Shown here piece by piece: positions 59,740-64,000 of a DNA stretch of 64,000 bases. The translations under genes were made by a program, and so were the position numbers. Location of the stretch: positions 86,816,501-86,880,500 of the forward strand of contig CM075674.1 in assembly GCA_037962975.1 (NCBI GenBank), written 5' to 3'. Numbering within the stretch: position 1 is the stretch's first letter; every line of letters begins with the position of its first letter. The notes under the pieces are model-generated. The model worked only from the letters and a program-made list of their open reading frames with translations, did not search any database and was not told where the DNA came from. The stretch comes from Clitoria ternatea. Lineage: Eukaryota > Streptophyta > Magnoliopsida > Fabales > Fabaceae.

Positions 59740-62625
59740 TTTAATCAAACTTGTATAGTTTGTTAGTGTTTTATATTTATGTACCCTATATGTAATATTA
59801 ACAAAAGATTTATGATTGGATGGACTACATGTTAGTTCCTCATTGGTCTTGATTATATTTGTATTTATAATTAGTAATTCATTATATTTTTATATTAATT
59901 ATCATTAGAATTAATTACAATTCTTATATATTAGTTAAATTTTGAATATTAATTATGTATTTATATTTATTTAAATTAATTAATTTTTATTACAACTGGT
60001 TGGTATATTCAGTTGATCAAATTTTAATTTTAACATGTTTAGTATTATTTTATTGATGTAAAAAAGGTAAAGTTTGCTTAAAAAAAGATCATTTGCATGA
60101 GATATCCCATGCAATTTTTACATTGATACATTGTGTGAGACTTTAATGTCCCATGCAAGAGTTTGTGTGGGAGTCAGGGTCCCTTAAAACTAACATCGTT
60201 AGTAAAGTGTGTTTAGTCATCTAATAGAGGACAATTACAGGGAATAAAAATCAATGAGCACAAAACATAGGAAATAAAATCAAATATTTACAAAATCTAA
60301 TGAATTAAAAACATATTTTATCCAAACTATAAATACCCATATAAAAAATATTAGATACATGAAAATTATAATTAACCAACAATTATTTGTTTTAAGAGAG
60401 ATAATAGAATAAGGAATTTGAAGATATTATTTGTTTCTTTAAGAAAAATAATTAAAAAAAGACATATGAAAAATATATACACACTATACTAATAAGTTAT
60501 AGTTCAATTGACAATACAGATGGTAAGAAAAAATTTAAATTATATATATATACCTATACTAATAAGTTATAGTTAAGTTAACAATATAAATTGTGAGAAA
60601 CATCTCAAATTTAATCTCAAATAAACACACATGTTAAGAAAAATGAAAAGTTTTATTATGATTAAGTGTTAAACATAATTATCTTATTTAAAAAAAATAT
60701 AATTATCTTAAATTAAATGTAAGAGGCCTATGATTAATTTATATAGAGAGAGTAGCATTGGAGTAAATAAATGTAGTTAATCTTAAAATTTTGATTAGCT
60801 TTAAAAATGTAAATGAAGAAAAGAAAATATACCTAAAAGTGATGATTTTACAATGGGAACAAAACTGTCTTCATCCCCACCCCACGCTCGTCCCCTAACG
60901 ACTCAGCTTTCTTCCATCCTTCTGTTATGATCATTGGTTGGGGGGTGGGGCCACAAATAGAAACTTTTGAACCCACAACTCGGTCCTCTAAAAGTTCACG
61001 TGTGGGCCCTATCACAATCATATCTCTGTTTTTTTAATGTTAATTTCAGCAATTTTAATTTTATTTTAAAATAAAATTTTAATATTAATCTTTAAATTTT
61101 TTCATTTTTATAATTTTATTTTTTTAATTATACGTAAAACGGATAGTTAAAGTAAATTATTATGAAACTAAACAAAAATAAGGCAATTTGATTCTAGAAT
61201 GAACCAATCCGTACCATTCGGATTCCAGGCTTTAAAGCTTTAGTGCAGTTGTTTGCAAGCTAATAAACCAATTCACAAATTTTCAGGGCTCATACACAAG
61301 CAACCTGCTCCACACCACTACATAAAATATGCATTACACATTTTTACAAGCAAAGAATACTTTCCAATTTCATTTAACTTCGTCTTCCTTTGTGATCCAC
61401 ACCTAGTCCCTTTCTTTTCAACGGCTGCATATATTATATACTTTAATTACAAAAATTATAACCTCCCATTTAATCATCTAGTCTTATATAATTTTGATTA
61501 GTTTTATATAATTTAAGTTGGTTTCATTATCGGTAAGAACTAAGAAGAGATCTAATAAAATTTATAAAAAAATCCCGTGTTTAATAAAATAGAATAAAGA
61601 GTATATAAATCTCAAAAGAATCATTCATAAAACCTTAAGGTTTTATAATTAAATGTCTCTTATATAATAATCTCATATTCACTTTAGACCTCATATAACC
61701 TTATAAAACTCTAAAAGGTTAATTTTTAGAATTGAAACTTTTAGTAAGAATTTCATCAGTTCGGGGTATTACATTTTGATTGATTTTGTACTCGTTCCTT
61801 CTCTTCGATCTCTATGTCCTGAAAATCTAACAAACAACCCACTTTAACTTTCTTTGTTTTATTTACATTTGAATAGTTTTTGAAGGTTGTAGTGGAGCTA
61901 TAAACATTATAAATGTATTCAAATATTTATTTCACATTATACTTCAATTTCCACACAGATTAATTGGAACCTGTATGATAAATAATTCATGTATATGTAA
62001 CCAAGTCACGGGTCTATTATAGCCCTAATATAAAGCAAGAACACCTAATTAATTACATTAGAGTTTAGACACAATAATTTGGTCTGATATAAATAGCAAT
62101 CTTCTTAGACTAGGTCAAAATAAAATAGCATTATATATATAGCACTATAATTGAAAACGCTAAAACAACTATCATATTTTTTCGGTGGCTCTCTAGTAAT
62201 TTGAAATCCTATGCGCAATTAGTATGAACACGCTTAGCCTTTATATATAGCCTTTTTATTAATTTATAGTATATAATAGTTAAAAAATATATAATATTCT
62301 CACTTAAGTTTTTTTCAATTTGATTTGAACATTTATATACATTACATAACCATGAGTTTAATCTGGGTTAATAAAATGAAAGTCAACCTCTGCCTTTGTT
62401 AGTGATTAATGATTGTTATCTCATTCGGTTAATTATCATCATATTAACCTAGCCATTTATTACTATTCCTAACCTTTCATCGTTTTAAGAAAATTAATAA
62501 CGAAACACCATCTTATAGTAGTAAAAAAAATTAATTTGCTAAAATTGTACAAGTGAAGTAAAAGGAAATTACATCCTCTATCCCTACCATGGATATGGCA
62601 ATATATAGGTAGTAATCTGTACACA
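59740..62625. other. AT-rich intergenic sequence
   Basis: No gene recognised. Long A/T tracts and short direct repeats, for example ACTATACTAATAAGTTATAG near 60485 and 60555. The open frame 61253-61501 has no known motif. Confidence 0.6.
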
Positions 62626-62629
62626 GACG

Positions 62630-62890
62630 TTAGAAGTCCCACATCGTTTGCCTTATTATATTACGTATGGCTTAAATACCTGTTAGGCAACTTCAACTAT
62701 TTTAATTGGTTTTGAGTTGAAACATTTAATATTTCATTGGAGGGAGTGTATTGGAAGTCCTATATCGCCTATCTTATCATATTACGCATGGTTTAAATAT
62801 CTGTTAGGCAACTTTAACTATTGTCAATTGGTTTTGAGTTAGAACCTTTAATATTTCATTAGAGGGGGTGTATTAGAAGTCTCACATAGT
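62630..62890. repeat. TRIM-like LTR repeat, tandem units of about 121 bp
   Basis: TAGAAGTCCCACATCG (62631), TGGAAGTCCTATATCG (62752) and TAGAAGTCTCACATAG (62874) start successive units. Each full unit ends with ATATTTCATTGGAGGGAGTG or a close variant, a purine-rich PPT-like stretch before the next TG. This looks like LTR-PPT-LTR of a miniature retrotransposon collapsed into a tandem. There is no PBS or coding sequence. Confidence 0.6.
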
Positions 62891-64000
62891 TAACCTCATA
62901 ATATTTCATTTAATATGTATACTAAATTACGTTTTTTGTTACTATAATAAATTATTCAGTAGCACTGCAAGCGGTTTTCTTCTTCTTCTTCAATGAAATA
63001 CGTACAAATTCTACGACAACATAATTAGTCTACGGTTCGTATTCGAATAATTCTAATCGTAACTTAATTGTTTTTCCAATTTATACGTATATTTATTAAA
63101 AACACCTCAGAATAAAAGGAGTCCTAATTAAGACAATAAGTTTGAGTGTACTTGAATTTAAATAAGGTGTTGGAAAAAGAAAATCAGCCCGCAAAAAAAA
63201 AGTCCATTAGCTAATTATGTTTGATTATTGGATTTAAAATACATTATAGGTTAATAAGCAACATCATGAACGTCTTTTACTCGAATAAGATTACATATAA
63301 TAGAGTTAGGGTGAAATCAAAATAGGTCAGGTTAGATTTTACAGAATGACCTAATACTTAATTACGAGATTTAAACCTAATTATTACTTGACTATGTTAT
63401 ATTTTTAAATCTAGTCCGACATTATAAATCTTATTTAGTTTGATAGTTTGTATAAAAATGATTTACATTCAAACCAATAAAACAACCAACAAATATACAT
63501 TAAATAAAGAAATGAACCTATTTTAAACAGACTAATAGACTTTTAAAAGATTATCAATTTACATAAAATATATATTTAATTATCCATTTTATATTTTAAC
63601 AAATTATAATTTTATAAACTACGATTCATATAAAATATCATTTGTATTTATAAATTATAGTTTATTTTATAAAATTAGATATAAGATTTTAAAAAGATCG
63701 ATAAGATAAATTAAAAAAAGTTTTTTTAAAATTTAAACTCAACTCTTTAATTAAATAAACTTTAAGTCTTAGACGAATATTTTATTAAATGAACTTAATC
63801 AAATTAAACTGTAAATAAGTTAGATTATAACGTCTGATAAGTTATATAGCTTGATCTCATTCCAATAATAACTTGTATACGTGGTTTAAAAAAATTAAGT
63901 AACGTGACATTATGATAATTTTTGGTATCAGATTCAATTCTTTTTTGGTCTTTAGCTGAAATTAATACTTAAGAGCATTTAGAGTGCGTTTGGTGGAAAC
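62891..64000. other. AT-rich intergenic sequence
   Basis: Nothing recognisable as a gene or transposon terminus up to the window edge. Confidence 0.6.

Noticed and set aside
1..64000. Evidence for a new multi-gene system (defence, biosynthetic cluster or similar)
   Set aside because: Apart from one partial cellular gene, every coding signal I could identify is a known transposon protein. No cluster of co-oriented host genes exists here.

Overview
This is a 64 kb piece of a nuclear plant genome: AT-rich, with spliceosomal introns and dense in nested LTR retrotransposons and CACTA DNA transposons. The repertoire (Ty1/copia, Tekay/Del-like Ty3/gypsy with LTRs of 2.6-2.9 kb, CACTA, hAT-like MITE, TRIM-like repeats) fits a dicot. 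Some LTR motifs look like those of phaseoloid legumes, but that is an impression from memory and no search was run. There is no bacterial, organellar, CRISPR or operon-like content.

The only cellular gene I can support runs on + from the left edge to 11680. It encodes a J-domain (HPD motif) protein with a DUF3752/GPALPP-like C-terminus. Six visible exons (417-528, 9084-9137, 9224-9272, 10045-10145, 11110-11222, 11341-11680) splice in frame to 255 residues plus stop; the 5' exons lie outside the window. Its 8.5 kb intron carries a rearranged TRIM-like repeat and a decayed antisense copia element of about 7 kb, itself invaded by a second copia.

13.3-24.8 kb: an array of about five 235-bp AT-rich tandem repeats, interrupted by gypsy element 1 (14567-24789, minus strand, TSD CAATG). 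24.8-27.6 kb: remnants of another LTR element and a CACTA-type terminus. 27.6-33.2 kb: gene-poor DNA with microsatellites and an inverted-repeat structure whose two arms resemble tRNA/SINE Pol III promoters. 33235-38166: a well-bounded CACTA element (TSD AAA) with a broken Tnp2-type transposase on the minus strand. 38.2-44 kb: intergenic, with one hAT-like MITE (42972-43537). 44.0-45.7 kb: a copia gag pseudogene whose 5' LTR is split by gypsy element 2 (46218-56069, plus strand). 56-60 kb: a 104-bp tandem repeat, a gypsy gag fragment and a CACTA DUF4216-like remnant. 60-64 kb: AT-rich intergenic DNA with a TRIM-like tandem LTR repeat at 62.6 kb.

The two gypsy elements belong to the same broad lineage. 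They share gag-pol organisation, a PBS matching initiator tRNA-Met, LTR termini and a conserved block inside otherwise divergent LTRs. Both are inactivated, and in many cases one copy's stop is a single C-to-T change from the other copy's sense codon. I found no convincing new multi-gene system. The most interesting structures are the tRNA-like inverted repeat, the domain-fusion gene with its loaded intron, and the conserved LTR block and short palindromes.
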